The translations under genes were made by a program, and so were the position numbers. This document shows, piece after piece, positions 24,799 through 33,368 of a DNA stretch of 64,000 nucleotides (position 1 is its first letter; every line of letters begins with the position of its first letter). The DNA comes from an uncultured Spirochaetales bacterium. Lineage in GTDB: Bacteria; Spirochaetota; Spirochaetia; Sphaerochaetales; Sphaerochaetaceae. The stretch lies in contig CALXYO010000011.1 of the NCBI GenBank assembly GCA_944393005.1, positions 1-64,000 on the forward strand. Direction: 5' to 3'. The notes under the pieces were generated by a model. That model made no database searches and was not told where the DNA came from. It saw only the letters and a list, made by a program, of their open reading frames with translations.

Positions 24799-24854
24799 CA
24801 GCACTCTCATCTGAAGGATCAGGTCTTCACGCATGTGTTTCTGAAAAGATATAT

Positions 24855-25535
24855 TCATTCGAAAATTTTCCTGAGACTGAAGGCATCAGTAAATTCAAAA
24901 TGCCTGTCAAAAAAACGGGTGCACTGTCCGATCAGCCAGCCGTTCACCAGAGCACAGAGAACTGTTCCGAGTTTCACACCTTCAAAATGTCCGAAACCGG
25001 TAAAGACAAAAGACATTACAATGGCAATCAGGCAGCTGCAGCAGTCATACACTGTCTTTGTCCTGCTGATGTCAAAACCGTATTTTGAGGATATTTCCTT
25101 CACGAACAGCTCATACGCTTCAGGTGAAATGTAGGTTTTGAATAAAAGCGACACACCTATCGCACATACGGCCAGCCCGATAAGATAAAACACTGTTCTC
25201 AGAAAAATTCCATCTCCGGAAACCAGATTCACTGCTTTCATCATGAAATCAAGCATGTTGCCATAGATGAATGCGGTTATGAATGAAAAAAGATACCTGA
25301 TCCGGAAACTGTGCAGAACTATTGCCAGCACAATAATCAGCAATGCCTGCAGACAGTATTCCGCCATGCCGAATGTAAACCATGCAAGATACTGTGATAC
25401 TTTCAGATAGATGAGATATGCCGGGGCGACAACCATAGACATGCCGAAATCCGCCCTTTCCATCAGTGCCGTGCCCAGCGCAAGCGCAATTATGCCGGCA
25501 ACATACGAAACTTCTGTGAAAAACGTCCTTTTCAT
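24855..25535 (-). CDS. Multi-pass membrane protein, DUF6198/YczE-like
   Basis: The 226 residues contain about five membrane helices: YVAGIIALALGTALM, FTFGMAEYCLQALLIIVLAIVL, FLRTVFYLIGLAVCAIGVSLL and others. The short FGMSMVVAPAYL motif after the first helix, and the DISRTKTVYDCCSCLIAIVMSF segment, are typical of the YitT/YczE/DUF6198 group. A transport function has been suspected for the group but the substrate is unknown. It is monocistronic. Confidence 0.75.
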   Translation of the reverse strand: MKRTFFTEVSYVAGIIALALGTALMERADFGMSMVVAPAYLIYLKVSQYLAWFTFGMAEYCLQALLIIVLAIVLHSFRIRYLFSFITAFIYGNMLDFMMKAVNLVSGDGIFLRTVFYLIGLAVCAIGVSLLFKTYISPEAYELFVKEISSKYGFDISRTKTVYDCCSCLIAIVMSFVFTGFGHFEGVKLGTVLCALVNGWLIGQCTRFFDRHFEFTDAFSLRKIFE

Positions 25536-25811
25536 ATCAGCTCCTCATAATGAATGACGTTTGATACAGAAACGGCAAAAGGTGAATTTCAGAAAGCAAA
25601 AGTCAACAGCTCTGCTTCCTGTTTTTGAAAACAAACCAGTCAGATTGCCTATGTCTGCAAAATAACATGCTTTTCATTCCATGTACAGTAGCGTGAAAAT
25701 GTCTGATCATTATTTGGTTTCAGTTCGGTAAAATGTATTTGCGCATACTGTATAGCACAATCGGATGGAATAGCTGAAAGTGTGGTCGAAATCAACAAAA
25801 GTGGTTAGCTT
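25536..25811. other. Intergenic region, nothing recognised
   Basis: No coding frame, hairpin with a T run, or repeat that I can support is visible here. Confidence 0.4.
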
Positions 25812-26036
25812 TCAGGCGACTTTATATTCAGCTACGAAAAATTCGCTATTCAGCTCTTTTGCTTTCGTTACAATTCGCTCGATATTCTGCATGACATCGT
25901 CGGTATAATACTTCTCCCCACACTGGACGCATTCCAGACAAGGGACATTCTTTATTATGATCGTATACTCACCGAGTACAGCTACATATGTTGTTGTAGA
26001 TTCTTTAAGCTCTTTTCCACGGCAATATGAACACAT
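25812..26036 (-). CDS. YgiT/MqsA-type zinc-finger antitoxin
   Basis: The 74 residues carry two Cys pairs, MCSYCRGKEL and CLECVQCGEKYY, of the YgiT-type zinc finger found in the N-terminal half of MqsA antitoxins. The C-terminal HTH of full MqsA is absent. A decayed DUF4258 toxin gene lies 1 nt upstream on the same strand, the normal order for this pair. The antitoxin frame is intact. Confidence 0.8.
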   Translation of the reverse strand: MCSYCRGKELKESTTTYVAVLGEYTIIIKNVPCLECVQCGEKYYTDDVMQNIERIVTKAKELNSEFFVAEYKVA

Positions 26037-26037
26037 G

Positions 26038-26244
26038 TCATTCCCTTCTTGTCCTGAAATCCGGCTCGAACTTATTCAAATCAGGCCTATACACTGATAT
26101 TATAACAATTTCTTCTTCATCTTGTGCAACTACAACATGTAATGGATTTCCCTTAACCATTCCCAATATGAGACAACTTGGGAGGGGAAAATCATCTGGA
26201 TAGTCTTCAAAAAAATAAGGAGCAGTTCTTTCGATTAACCGCTC
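26038..26244 (-). pseudogene. DUF4258 toxin, N-terminus lost
   Basis: The minus-strand frame reads ERLIERTAPYFFEDYPDDFP, PSCLILGMVKGNPLHVVVAQ, IVIISVYRPDLNKFEPDF and KTRR-like RTRRE, matching the C-terminal two thirds of DUF4258 toxins, partners of YgiT-type antitoxins. A TAG directly precedes the homologous part and there is no start codon, so roughly the first 30 residues are gone. The stop is 1 nt before the antitoxin ATG. Confidence 0.7.
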
Positions 26245-26257
26245 CTAGTTTTGCAAG

Positions 26258-26279
26258 AAAAGGCTTTGTATCGCCTTTT
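26258..26279 (-). terminator. Terminator of the downstream CAT tRNA
   Basis: Read on the minus strand, aaaaggc and gcctttt form a 7-bp stem with an 8-nt loop that ends in TTTTCTT. It lies 12 nt after the tRNA 3' end. Confidence 0.6.
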
Positions 26280-26290
26280 ACATCTTAAGA

Positions 26291-26363
26291 TGGGCCCAGC
26301 TAGATTTGAACTAGCGACCAACGGGTTATGAGTCCGCGGCTCTAACCACTGAGCTATAGGCCC
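26291..26363 (-). tRNA. tRNA with CAT anticodon, probably Ile2
   Basis: A 73-nt cloverleaf with anticodon CAT in loop CTCATAA. Unlike the other CAT tRNA it pairs positions 1 and 72 (G-C), so it is not an initiator. The body (AGTGGTTAGAGC in the D arm, TGGTCGCTAG before the T loop) resembles tRNA-Ile2, which needs lysidine at C34; elongator Met is the alternative. The pair next to the anticodon loop is A31-C39, a mismatch. CCA is not encoded. Confidence 0.82.
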
Positions 26364-26380
26364 GAAAAACAACATCGTTG

Positions 26381-26409
26381 ATTTTAGCCGATGATTGCAA
26401 GTTAATCAA
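26381..26409 (-). promoter_or_regulatory. Promoter of the tRNA gene
   Basis: TTGATT (26404-26409) and TAAAAT (26381-26386) on the minus strand are separated by 17 nt and lie 17 nt before the tRNA 5' end. Confidence 0.5.
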
Positions 26410-26415
26410 GCGCTG

Positions 26416-26440
26416 TGCCGGCTTTTTTTCAAAGCCGGCA
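26416..26440 (-). terminator. Hairpin after efp, possible terminator
   Basis: A perfect 10-bp stem (tgccggcttt with aaagccggca, 5-nt loop) lies 18 nt after the efp stop. There is no T run after it on the minus strand, so termination would be weak; it also separates efp from the tRNA promoter. Confidence 0.5.
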
Positions 26441-26458
26441 TAAGCATCTGTGAAAAAC

Positions 26459-27022
26459 TTACTTGTTCACTCTTTCAAGATATTCCTTTGTCTCTGTGTT
26501 GACACGGATCTTCTCACCCTGCTTGATGAAGATAGGAACTCTTACACGGAGACCGGTTTCTGTTGTGACATACTTTGTAGCACCCTGCACTGTATCACCC
26601 TTGACGGCTTCCTCTGCTTCGGCAACCGTGAAGACAATCTTTGCCGGAATTAGGATGTCGAGAATCTGATCTTCCCAGAATGTTGCCCTGTATGTCTCGC
26701 CTTCCTTCATGAAGTACTGATAGTCAGGGAAACTTGCCATCGGAACTTCGATCTGCTCGAATGTCTCGACATTCATGAATGCGAAGTTGGTACCATCATT
26801 GTAAAGGTACTGAAGGTCTCTGTCCTCAACAGTGATATCCTCAGCATTGTCCTGGCTCTTCATAGTCTCGGAGAGAACCTGACCTGTTGAAGGGCTCTTG
26901 AGCTTGAGACGTACGAATGCAGAACCCTTTCCCGGGTTGACGAATTCTCTTTCGATGCAGATAAATGGCTGTCCCTTGATAAGAAGAGCTGTGCCCTTGT
27001 CAATCTGACCTGCTTTGATCAT
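26459..27022 (-). CDS. efp: Elongation factor P
   Basis: The 187-residue protein has the three beta-barrel layout of EF-P: the KOW-like N-terminal domain (MIKAGQIDKGTALLIKGQPF), the modified-lysine loop (NPGKGSA, Lys32), and the two OB domains ending with RVPIFIKQGEKIRVNTET and YLERV. EF-P rescues ribosomes stalled at proline runs. Lys at the loop tip and the epmA-like gene 112 nt upstream show that it belongs to the beta-lysylated class. Confidence 0.95.
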   Translation of the reverse strand: MIKAGQIDKGTALLIKGQPFICIEREFVNPGKGSAFVRLKLKSPSTGQVLSETMKSQDNAEDITVEDRDLQYLYNDGTNFAFMNVETFEQIEVPMASFPDYQYFMKEGETYRATFWEDQILDILIPAKIVFTVAEAEEAVKGDTVQGATKYVTTETGLRVRVPIFIKQGEKIRVNTETKEYLERVNK

Positions 27023-27134
27023 TTTTATACCTCTATTTCAATTATATTCAGGAATTTAATCAGCTTCTGTATGATATAGAAAGAGAGAGGAAAAGTAAAG
27101 AATCCCCCTCTCCTTTTATCATTTTCTTTTTCCA

Positions 27135-28145
27135 TCAGTAATTAACATGCAGAAGATCCTCAAAAGGAAAGAGAAGCACGTCCTTTATGTCTTTCTTCCC
27201 GGTCAGGCACATGAGAAGACGGTCAAGACCTATTGCGACTCCAGATGATGCAGGAATGCGGAGAGATGGAAAATCTTTTGAGACAGCAGGAACCGGAAGG
27301 GAAGTACCCCTTCTCTCTTCTGTGAGACGGACAGCCTCATTTCTGTAATACTCTGCAGTTCTGCTGCAGGACGTCTCCTCCTCATAGCAGTTTGCAACTT
27401 CCATTCCGCCTATGTACATTTCCCAGCGGTTTCTGTACGGTCTGTCCTTCTGCTTTGATGCAAGACACTCTATCTGATACGGATAATCGGTGAGAACGAC
27501 AATCCCGTCCTGTGGCAGCGACGGCTCCACATATGTGATGAATATTCTGTTGAACACATCATCCCAGGACTCATCATCCGCCGGCTCCTGACCAAGCCTT
27601 CTTGCCTCAGCAATGAGATCATGCACATCCTGAAGCTCATCAATATCGCATCCTGCGTATTCCTGCACAGCATCCCTCACACTCATGACAGTGAAATCAC
27701 GTTTAAGGCAGGATGGAGAGAAATCGAAAAGCAGCGATGTGATCAGCTCACGGGTGAGAGCGATTGAATCCCTGTCGGTAAAGCCCAGAGTGTAATACTC
27801 CAGCATTGTGAATTCAGGATTATGGACACGGCCGAGCTGTTCGCTGTTTCTGAAGCAGCTGCTGATCTGGTATACGGACGGGCTGCCAGAAGCAAGTACT
27901 TCCTTCATGAAAATCTCAGGAGAGGGAATCAGATAGAAATCTCTTTCGGCCACAAACTCATTTAAGAATCTTGTCCTGAAATTCTGGATGGTGCTTTCGG
28001 GAATGAGCGTCGGGCTCAGTGTCGGAGTGAATATTTCAAGATAACCTCTCTCATCAAAAAAAGAACGTATCCTGCGGTACATGATGCTTCTGTGCTTCTG
28101 ACTTTCCAAATTGAACATAGAAATGAATACTACTGTCTCATCCAT
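27135..28145 (-). CDS. epmA: EF-P lysyltransferase, EpmA-like
   Basis: The 336 residues form a class II lysyl-tRNA synthetase catalytic core without the N-terminal anticodon-binding domain, the mark of EpmA (GenX/PoxA). Visible motifs are FLIEIFTPTLSP-like GYLEIFTPTLSP (motif 1), YQISSCFRNSE with HNPEFTMLEYY (motif 2) and SGVAIGLDRLLMCLTG (motif 3). It attaches lysine to EF-P. The next gene on this strand is efp, an intimate functional link. EpmB, which makes beta-lysine, is not in the window. A Met nine codons on (28118) is an alternative start. Confidence 0.92.
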   Translation of the reverse strand: MDETVVFISMFNLESQKHRSIMYRRIRSFFDERGYLEIFTPTLSPTLIPESTIQNFRTRFLNEFVAERDFYLIPSPEIFMKEVLASGSPSVYQISSCFRNSEQLGRVHNPEFTMLEYYTLGFTDRDSIALTRELITSLLFDFSPSCLKRDFTVMSVRDAVQEYAGCDIDELQDVHDLIAEARRLGQEPADDESWDDVFNRIFITYVEPSLPQDGIVVLTDYPYQIECLASKQKDRPYRNRWEMYIGGMEVANCYEEETSCSRTAEYYRNEAVRLTEERRGTSLPVPAVSKDFPSLRIPASSGVAIGLDRLLMCLTGKKDIKDVLLFPFEDLLHVNY

Positions 28146-28181
28146 CTCTCATCAAGTACCGCATGCATAATCGAGCCTGTC

Positions 28182-28210
28182 TTGATACAAATCAATATCA
28201 TTGCTATATA
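28182..28210 (+). promoter_or_regulatory. Promoter of the tetR-family gene
   Basis: TTGATA (28182-28187) and TATATA (28205-28210) are 17 nt apart. The ORF's earliest start (28201) lies inside the -10 box, which supports the ATG at 28249. Confidence 0.6.
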
Positions 28211-28248
28211 TACTAAAAATATTCTTAACTGGGAAATTGGAAAACTCT

Positions 28249-28875
28249 ATGCTGAAAAAACTTTCTGCTCAAAAACTGGAAGAAATAGTCGAAGCAGCCA
28301 TCACAGAATTCGCACACAAGGGACGGGAAAAGGCATCCATGAAGGAAATCGCCTCTGCATCAGGTGTCTCAGTCGGTGTGCTCTACAACTATTATGAGAA
28401 CAAAGACGCACTTTACAATGCAGCTCTTGAGAAATGCTTTGAGAACCTCAAGAAGGTAATCAGCATAAACACACATGAAGCCGGAAGCATTACCGGACTC
28501 TTCAGCCGCCTTGTTGATACGGTATACAGCTATGCAGATGAACATTCCGACTACCTCCAGCTTTATTTCTCCCTCACTCAGGGGACTGAGGAAGAAGCTT
28601 CCCTGCTTGCAGGAAAGTTCGAGGCCCTTTCGGCTGCAGAATACACACAGTTCATTGAAAAGCTTCAGAGTGAAGGGAAAATAAGGACAGACATAGAACC
28701 TCAGACTCTTGCCTATCTCTTCGACTGTCTGCTTGCCATGCTCCAGTTTGCGGCAGTTGTGCCATACTACAAAAAACACAGGGAAGCCTACCTTCAGAAA
28801 GCAGGGACAGGCATGGAAGCATTGAAACAGCAGGTGCTCTCCTTCCTTGCATCCGCTGTCGGAGAAGCGAAATGA
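28249..28875 (+). CDS. TetR family transcriptional regulator
   Basis: Residues 5-50 form a TetR HTH (LEEIVEAAITEFAHKG, SMKEIASASGVSVGVLYNYYENKDAL), and the rest is the helical ligand-binding and dimer domain. The ATG at 28249 gives 208 residues, a normal length, and fits the promoter. The next gene, a methyltransferase, overlaps it by 4 bp (ATGA), so the two are co-expressed and the methyltransferase may be the regulated function. Confidence 0.9.
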   Translation: MLKKLSAQKLEEIVEAAITEFAHKGREKASMKEIASASGVSVGVLYNYYENKDALYNAALEKCFENLKKVISINTHEAGSITGLFSRLVDTVYSYADEHSDYLQLYFSLTQGTEEEASLLAGKFEALSAAEYTQFIEKLQSEGKIRTDIEPQTLAYLFDCLLAMLQFAAVVPYYKKHREAYLQKAGTGMEALKQQVLSFLASAVGEAK

Positions 28876-29606
28876 ACGGCAAGCCAGTTTACGATGATGA
28901 TATCTTTTTCTCAAAATATGCACAGATGGACAGATCACTCCTGGGGCTTTCAGGTGCTGGGGAATGGAACGCACTGGAAAAGATCCTTCCCGATTTCAAA
29001 GGCAAGAGAGTGCTTGACCTCGGCTGCGGCTACGGCTGGCATGCAGCCTGGATGGCAGGAAAAGGAGCTGCAAGGATAACTGCGGTGGATGTTTCCGTGA
29101 AAATGCTTGAGAAGGCGAAATCAATGCACACGGACAGCAGAATCGAATACATACTTGAGGATATCGAAAGTTTTGACGCTGCGCCATCTTCCTATGACAT
29201 TGTCTTCTCATCCCTTGTCTTTCATTATGTTTCAGATTACAGTTCCCTCGTCAGAAAGATCAGCCGGTGGCTCAGTGAAAAAGGAATGCTCATTTTTACT
29301 GTCGAGCATCCCGTTTTCACTTCCCGTGGCGATCAGGACTGGATCTACAACAGCGATGGCAGCATTTCACACTTCCCTGTCGATAATTACTATTACGAAG
29401 GAGAACGCACTGCGGTGTTTCTCGGCGAGAAAGTCAGAAAATACCACAGAAGTCTCACAACATACATTGAGACTCTTCTGGAAGAAGGTTTCTCCATACA
29501 GCATGTGATCGAACCTCAGCCTCCTGAGAACATGATGGACAGGCCCGGATACAAAGACGAGATGAGGCGGCCGATGATGCTGATCATTTCCGCACGGAAA
29601 AACTGA
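28872..29606 (+). CDS. Class I SAM-dependent methyltransferase
   Basis: The 244-residue protein has the SAM-binding motif I (VLDLGCGYGWHAAW), motif II (ITAVDVSVKMLEKAK), EDIESF for motif III and YDIVFSSLVFHYV for motif IV. This type includes small-molecule and tRNA methyltransferases; the substrate is not evident. It follows the TetR regulator by overlap. Confidence 0.88.
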   Translation: MNGKPVYDDDIFFSKYAQMDRSLLGLSGAGEWNALEKILPDFKGKRVLDLGCGYGWHAAWMAGKGAARITAVDVSVKMLEKAKSMHTDSRIEYILEDIESFDAAPSSYDIVFSSLVFHYVSDYSSLVRKISRWLSEKGMLIFTVEHPVFTSRGDQDWIYNSDGSISHFPVDNYYYEGERTAVFLGEKVRKYHRSLTTYIETLLEEGFSIQHVIEPQPPENMMDRPGYKDEMRRPMMLIISARKN

Positions 29607-29614
29607 GATACAGC

Positions 29615-30139
29615 TCAGAAATTTCTGACAAACTCCTCAACTGGGGACAATGCGGAAAAATCCACAAAGTCAATACAGGAACCGTACGTATCAATGAGTG
29701 ACTGATCTTCCTCACTTCTTTCCTTCTTCGTTTTCAGAAGGACTTTAACCAGCATCCACATCATGGCCTTATGCTTTGCACTCAGAGCGGAATAATCCAT
29801 ACCTCCCCTGAGATGGAATATCCTTGTCCTGTTCTTCAACTCACCTGTGATGACTTTGTCTGTCATTTTCCTGATCTCGTCATGGTTTTCCTCTACCGCA
29901 GGATCTGCCAGTCCCACCGTGACAAGAACAAGTTCAGCTGAGTGAGGAAGATGCTTCACGCACTCGGCAAGACCGTTCACGACACCGGCATACAGACCGC
30001 CGAAGAATACGACAATATCCGCATCAGATGGGATTGACTTCACATCGGAAACTTCCGAGCGCATCCTGCGTGCGAATTCAAGGGCATACTTCTTTGAGCT
30101 TCCATACATGCTTTTATAGACAACTACCGTTTTCTTCAT
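29615..30139 (-). CDS. Flavodoxin-domain protein
   Basis: The ATG at 30139 gives the flavodoxin start VVVYKSMYGSSKKYALEFARRM, with the phosphate-binding loop SMYGSSKK, and VVFFGGLYAG for the next FMN-contacting loop. At 174 residues it resembles Flavodoxin_5 proteins, related to menaquinone-dependent protoporphyrinogen oxidase HemG. The frame opens earlier but that part lacks family features. It is convergent with the methyltransferase and divergent from the radical SAM gene. Confidence 0.82.
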   Translation of the reverse strand: MKKTVVVYKSMYGSSKKYALEFARRMRSEVSDVKSIPSDADIVVFFGGLYAGVVNGLAECVKHLPHSAELVLVTVGLADPAVEENHDEIRKMTDKVITGELKNRTRIFHLRGGMDYSALSAKHKAMMWMLVKVLLKTKKERSEEDQSLIDTYGSCIDFVDFSALSPVEEFVRNF

Positions 30140-30269
30140 GAAAACAGCATACCAGATATGATTCAGACATATAAGCCGATCTGACCGAAAACCGGACAGA
30201 AATGCAAAAGTGTACATTGTCCTGCCAGCCATGTGTTTCTAAATTCTGTGCCATAGGAGAATGAAAAAC

Positions 30270-31631
30270 ATGACATCTTTGAAGGACAGGGCAATGGAAG
30301 CGGGAATCAGTACAGCACTCGGATATCTGGAAAAGAGTCCGGAGGAAAATCTTCCGCGCCTCATGGCAATGGCAAGAAAGCTGATGCCGGAAGCAGAATA
30401 CAAAACGAAACTCGATCAGTTTGACAGAGTGATAAGTGACAGAAATGACAACATGCACAAACTCCTCGTCTCTCTCTTCACCGATATCGACAGTGAAGTG
30501 AGAAAGACGATAGTGAAGAATTTCATCATCAATGCATTCTACTCATGGTCGAAGACGAGAGAAGAATACAGCAGGAAATACAACTGCAATATTCCATGGA
30601 CAATGCTTATCGACCCGACAAGCGCCTGCAATCTGCACTGTACAGGCTGCTGGGCCGCTGAGTACGGCAACAAGCTGAACCTGGATGACGATACGGTGGA
30701 CAGCATCATCACGCAGGCGGAGGCACTGGGCATGCACTTCTTCCTTTATTCAGGCGGCGAACCGCTTGTCAGAAAGGATCTCATCATAAAGATGTGCGAG
30801 AAACACCCTGATTCAGTATTCAGCTGTTTTACAAACGGCACCCTGATAGACGAAGCACTTGCCAGGGAAATGTTAAGGGTAAAGAACTTCGCGCCTGCAA
30901 TAAGCGTGGAGGGTTTCAGAGAGGCAACTGATTCAAGAAGAGGAAGCGGAACGTATGACAAAGTCGTGAAAGCCGCAAGGATACTGAAGGAAAACAAGCT
31001 GCCATTCGGCTACTCACTGTGCTACACAAGCGAAAACTACCGGACAATCGGGAGTGAGGAGTTCTTTGACTGGATGATATCATCAGGTGCCAAGTTCGCG
31101 TGGTTCTTCACTTATATGCCGGTGGGCAAAGGCGCACCGACATCATTGATGGTAAGTGCGGATGAAAGAGAATGGATGTACCGCCGCATAAGGGAATACA
31201 GAAAGACAAAACCTCTGTGGACGATGGATTTCTGGAACGATGGTGAGTACGTCAGGGGATGCGTTGCCGGCGGACGGTATTATCTTCATATCAATGCAAA
31301 CGGAGATGCCGAGCCATGTGCATTCATCCATTATTCCAATTACAACATAAAGGAAAAATCCCTTATTGAAATTCTTCAGTCTCCTCTCTTCAGGGAATAC
31401 AGGAAAGGCCAGCCTTTCAGCACAAACTACCTCAGGCCATGTCCGCTTCTCGACAACCCGGAAAGACTGCCCCAGATGGTGGATGCCTCCGGAGCGCATT
31501 CAACTGATCTGGCAAGTCCGGAAGATGTGCATGAGCTTGCAGGAAAATGCATGAGCAAGGCTGAAGCCTGGAAGGAAAAAGCGGACTCGCTCTGGGAGGA
31601 GCGGCCTCACATGAATCAGGCTTTCTCCTGA
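30270..31631 (+). CDS. Radical SAM protein with SPASM-like C-terminus
   Basis: The protein of about 453 residues has the radical SAM cluster motif CNLHCTGC after DPTSA, then FFLYSGGEPLVRKDL (the GGE motif) and further strands of the TIM barrel. The C-terminal part has Cys residues (GCVAGGRYYLHINANGDAEPC, LRPCPLL) of a SPASM-like auxiliary cluster. A 100-residue helical N-terminal extension is present. The second ATG (30270) is better spaced from AGGAG than the first (30261). It reduces SAM to start a radical reaction on an unknown substrate; flavodoxins nearby could supply electrons. Confidence 0.85.
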   Translation: MTSLKDRAMEAGISTALGYLEKSPEENLPRLMAMARKLMPEAEYKTKLDQFDRVISDRNDNMHKLLVSLFTDIDSEVRKTIVKNFIINAFYSWSKTREEYSRKYNCNIPWTMLIDPTSACNLHCTGCWAAEYGNKLNLDDDTVDSIITQAEALGMHFFLYSGGEPLVRKDLIIKMCEKHPDSVFSCFTNGTLIDEALAREMLRVKNFAPAISVEGFREATDSRRGSGTYDKVVKAARILKENKLPFGYSLCYTSENYRTIGSEEFFDWMISSGAKFAWFFTYMPVGKGAPTSLMVSADEREWMYRRIREYRKTKPLWTMDFWNDGEYVRGCVAGGRYYLHINANGDAEPCAFIHYSNYNIKEKSLIEILQSPLFREYRKGQPFSTNYLRPCPLLDNPERLPQMVDASGAHSTDLASPEDVHELAGKCMSKAEAWKEKADSLWEERPHMNQAFS

Positions 31632-31661
31632 TACACACGGCACACACAAGCCGTGTGTATC
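31630..31661. terminator. Terminator between radical SAM gene and flavodoxin remnant
   Basis: A perfect 12-bp stem, gatacacacggc with gccgtgtgtatc and an 8-nt loop, starts at the radical SAM stop codon and is followed by ttcttt. It may serve both convergent genes. Confidence 0.75.
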
Positions 31662-31666
31662 TTCTT

Positions 31667-32173
31667 TCAAAGCTGCAGTTCCCTGATTTTCAATGCGAAA
31701 CGTGAACCGAAAATGCGGAACATCTCACGGCTCCTGTCAAAATGGTCCCCTTCCCTGTCAAGCGCGACAGGACCATGATGGATGAAAGGAAGACCGCAGG
31801 CCGAACCTCCGGAATATGCAAGCATGCCTTTCACAAGCAGCTGGCCGAGAATCTCCATTATCGCACTGTCAGCACCGCCCTGCGCATAATGTGCCGTCGC
31901 AAATGCACCGCCGAGTTTTCCTTCAAGGCGGAATGGAAGACTGTCCTCCTCAAGCCACTTCTTCACCTGCCAGAGGGAAGAGGCAAGATAAACGGGAGTT
32001 CAGACTATAATACCGGATGCTTCCTCAGCAACCTTTCTGTCCGGCATCTCATCCTTCAGATTGAAGATACTGCACGAAAGGCCTTCGCTTTCAATTCCTC
32101 TCTTTATCTCGCCGGCCATATCAAGAGTGTGGCCGGTGAGGCTGTAACATACAATCACAACATTTCTGTTCAT
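31667..32173 (-). pseudogene. Flavodoxin-like gene with one in-frame TGA
   Basis: The ATG at 32173 follows GGGG with good spacing. The frame reads VVIVCYSLTGHTLDMA (FMN loop) and, after SGIIV, a TGA; then at once TPVYLASSLWQVKKWLEED in the same frame, where the family has G-[ST]-P-V-Y. So GGA has probably become TGA by a single change and the gene is otherwise complete (about 168 codons). The remaining half (GGAFATAHYAQGGADSAIMEI) is well preserved, so the lesion is recent. Confidence 0.75.
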
Positions 32174-32186
32174 ATTCATCCCCGAC

Positions 32187-32213
32187 AAAAAACGGGTGCA
32201 CGCACGGCACCCG
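32187..32213 (-). terminator. Terminator of the nucleotidyltransferase gene
   Basis: On the minus strand cgggtgc-cgtgcgt-gcacccg is followed by six T residues (32192-32187), 22 nt after the stop of the gene at 32235. Confidence 0.85.
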
Positions 32214-32234
32214 CTTGAGAGTCACAACTCTTTC

Positions 32235-33146
32235 TTATTTCTCCCAGAGCTTTTCCGGATAATAATGAGTCATGATCTTGTTTCTAAGCTCATCCATGAC
32301 AAGCTGCTTGTCTTCAGGATATGTCATGCCGAACCATCTCTCCTGAGATGTGAGGACCTTGATAGTGCCTTCTCCGTCCTCTACCATCTTGCCTGCAGCG
32401 TTCGGAAGCAGACACTCTGCCTTTGCTGATGTGAGGTTGTCCTTGATGAAGTTCTCCCAGTAAGCAGTGAATGAATCGAATACCTTCGGAGTGAAGCCGA
32501 AGAAGTTCATTGAAACCACTTCCTTGCCGGTAAGCATCTCATCACCCCTGTCCATATGTGAGACAATGCCGCCGTCAGCTGTATATTCAATCTTCGTGTT
32601 CTCTTCCATTGATACAAGATAACCGTCCTTAACCTTGCAGATACCGCGGGAGACACTTCCTGACTTGCTCATCGTGTTCTCAAGTATATAGCCGACCATG
32701 GCTTGAGCTGTTGAATCATTGTCGAGGGTCGAGAGATAGGAGCCCAGATCCTGATAGGCTGTACGGCCGTAATAGTCATCAGCATTGATGACAGTGAACG
32801 GAGTCTTCACAGCATCCTTTGCACAAAGCAGTGCATGAATCGTACCCCAGGGCTTCTTTCTGTCTGCAGCAGCCTTCACCTGCTCAGGTGTGAGAAGGGA
32901 ATCAAGTGACTGGAATACATAGTCAGCATCCATATTGCGTGCGATGCGGTCGAAAAGACGCTCTCTGAAATCTTTCTCAATATCCTTGCGGATGATGAAC
33001 ACAACCTTGCCGTAACCTGCCTTGCAGGCATCATAGACGCCGAAGTCGAGAAGTGTCTCATTATGCATGCCCACTGCATCAATCTGCTTCACACCACCGT
33101 AGCGGCTTCCCATACCGGCAGCGAGTACTAAAAGTGTTGGTTTCAT
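32235..33146 (-). CDS. Sugar-phosphate nucleotidyltransferase
   Basis: The 303-residue protein starts PTLLVLAAGMGSRYGGVKQI, the G-x-G-x-R nucleotide-binding signature of the NTP_transferase fold, and has PFTVINADDYYG for the metal-binding DD and VSMNFFGFTP farther on. It resembles GalU/RfbA-type enzymes that join a nucleotide to a sugar 1-phosphate, though the sugar cannot be told. It is monocistronic with its own terminator and is divergent from the sugar importer operon. Confidence 0.85.
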   Translation of the reverse strand: MKPTLLVLAAGMGSRYGGVKQIDAVGMHNETLLDFGVYDACKAGYGKVVFIIRKDIEKDFRERLFDRIARNMDADYVFQSLDSLLTPEQVKAAADRKKPWGTIHALLCAKDAVKTPFTVINADDYYGRTAYQDLGSYLSTLDNDSTAQAMVGYILENTMSKSGSVSRGICKVKDGYLVSMEENTKIEYTADGGIVSHMDRGDEMLTGKEVVSMNFFGFTPKVFDSFTAYWENFIKDNLTSAKAECLLPNAAGKMVEDGEGTIKVLTSQERWFGMTYPEDKQLVMDELRNKIMTHYYPEKLWEK

Positions 33147-33332
33147 ATCTTACTCCTTTATTTAGAATTCATCTTGGCTTCATTCTATCTTGAATTGCGG
33201 CAAAATGGTAGCCGGAGACTGTTAAAAACAGATTAAATTTGCAAATTCTTCACGGGATGACAAACATGACGGAACAAAAGCTTACGTTAAATTTTATTTC
33301 GTAATATATTTTCTTTTATCAGAAAGACTTAT

Positions 33333-33361
33333 TTGACATTTATCATGAAAGCGGCTATTTT
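33333..33361 (+). promoter_or_regulatory. Promoter of the sugar ABC operon
   Basis: TTGACA (33333-33338) and TATTTT (33356-33361) are 17 nt apart. The expected transcript start, about 7 nt on, falls at or next to the ATG at 33369, so the message may be leaderless. Confidence 0.55.
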
Positions 33362-33368
33362 ACAGGTC

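Noticed and set aside
32040..32060. TGA in the flavodoxin gene as selenocysteine
   Set aside because: The family has Gly, not Cys, at this position and no stem-loop of the right type was seen directly after it; nonsense mutation is simpler.
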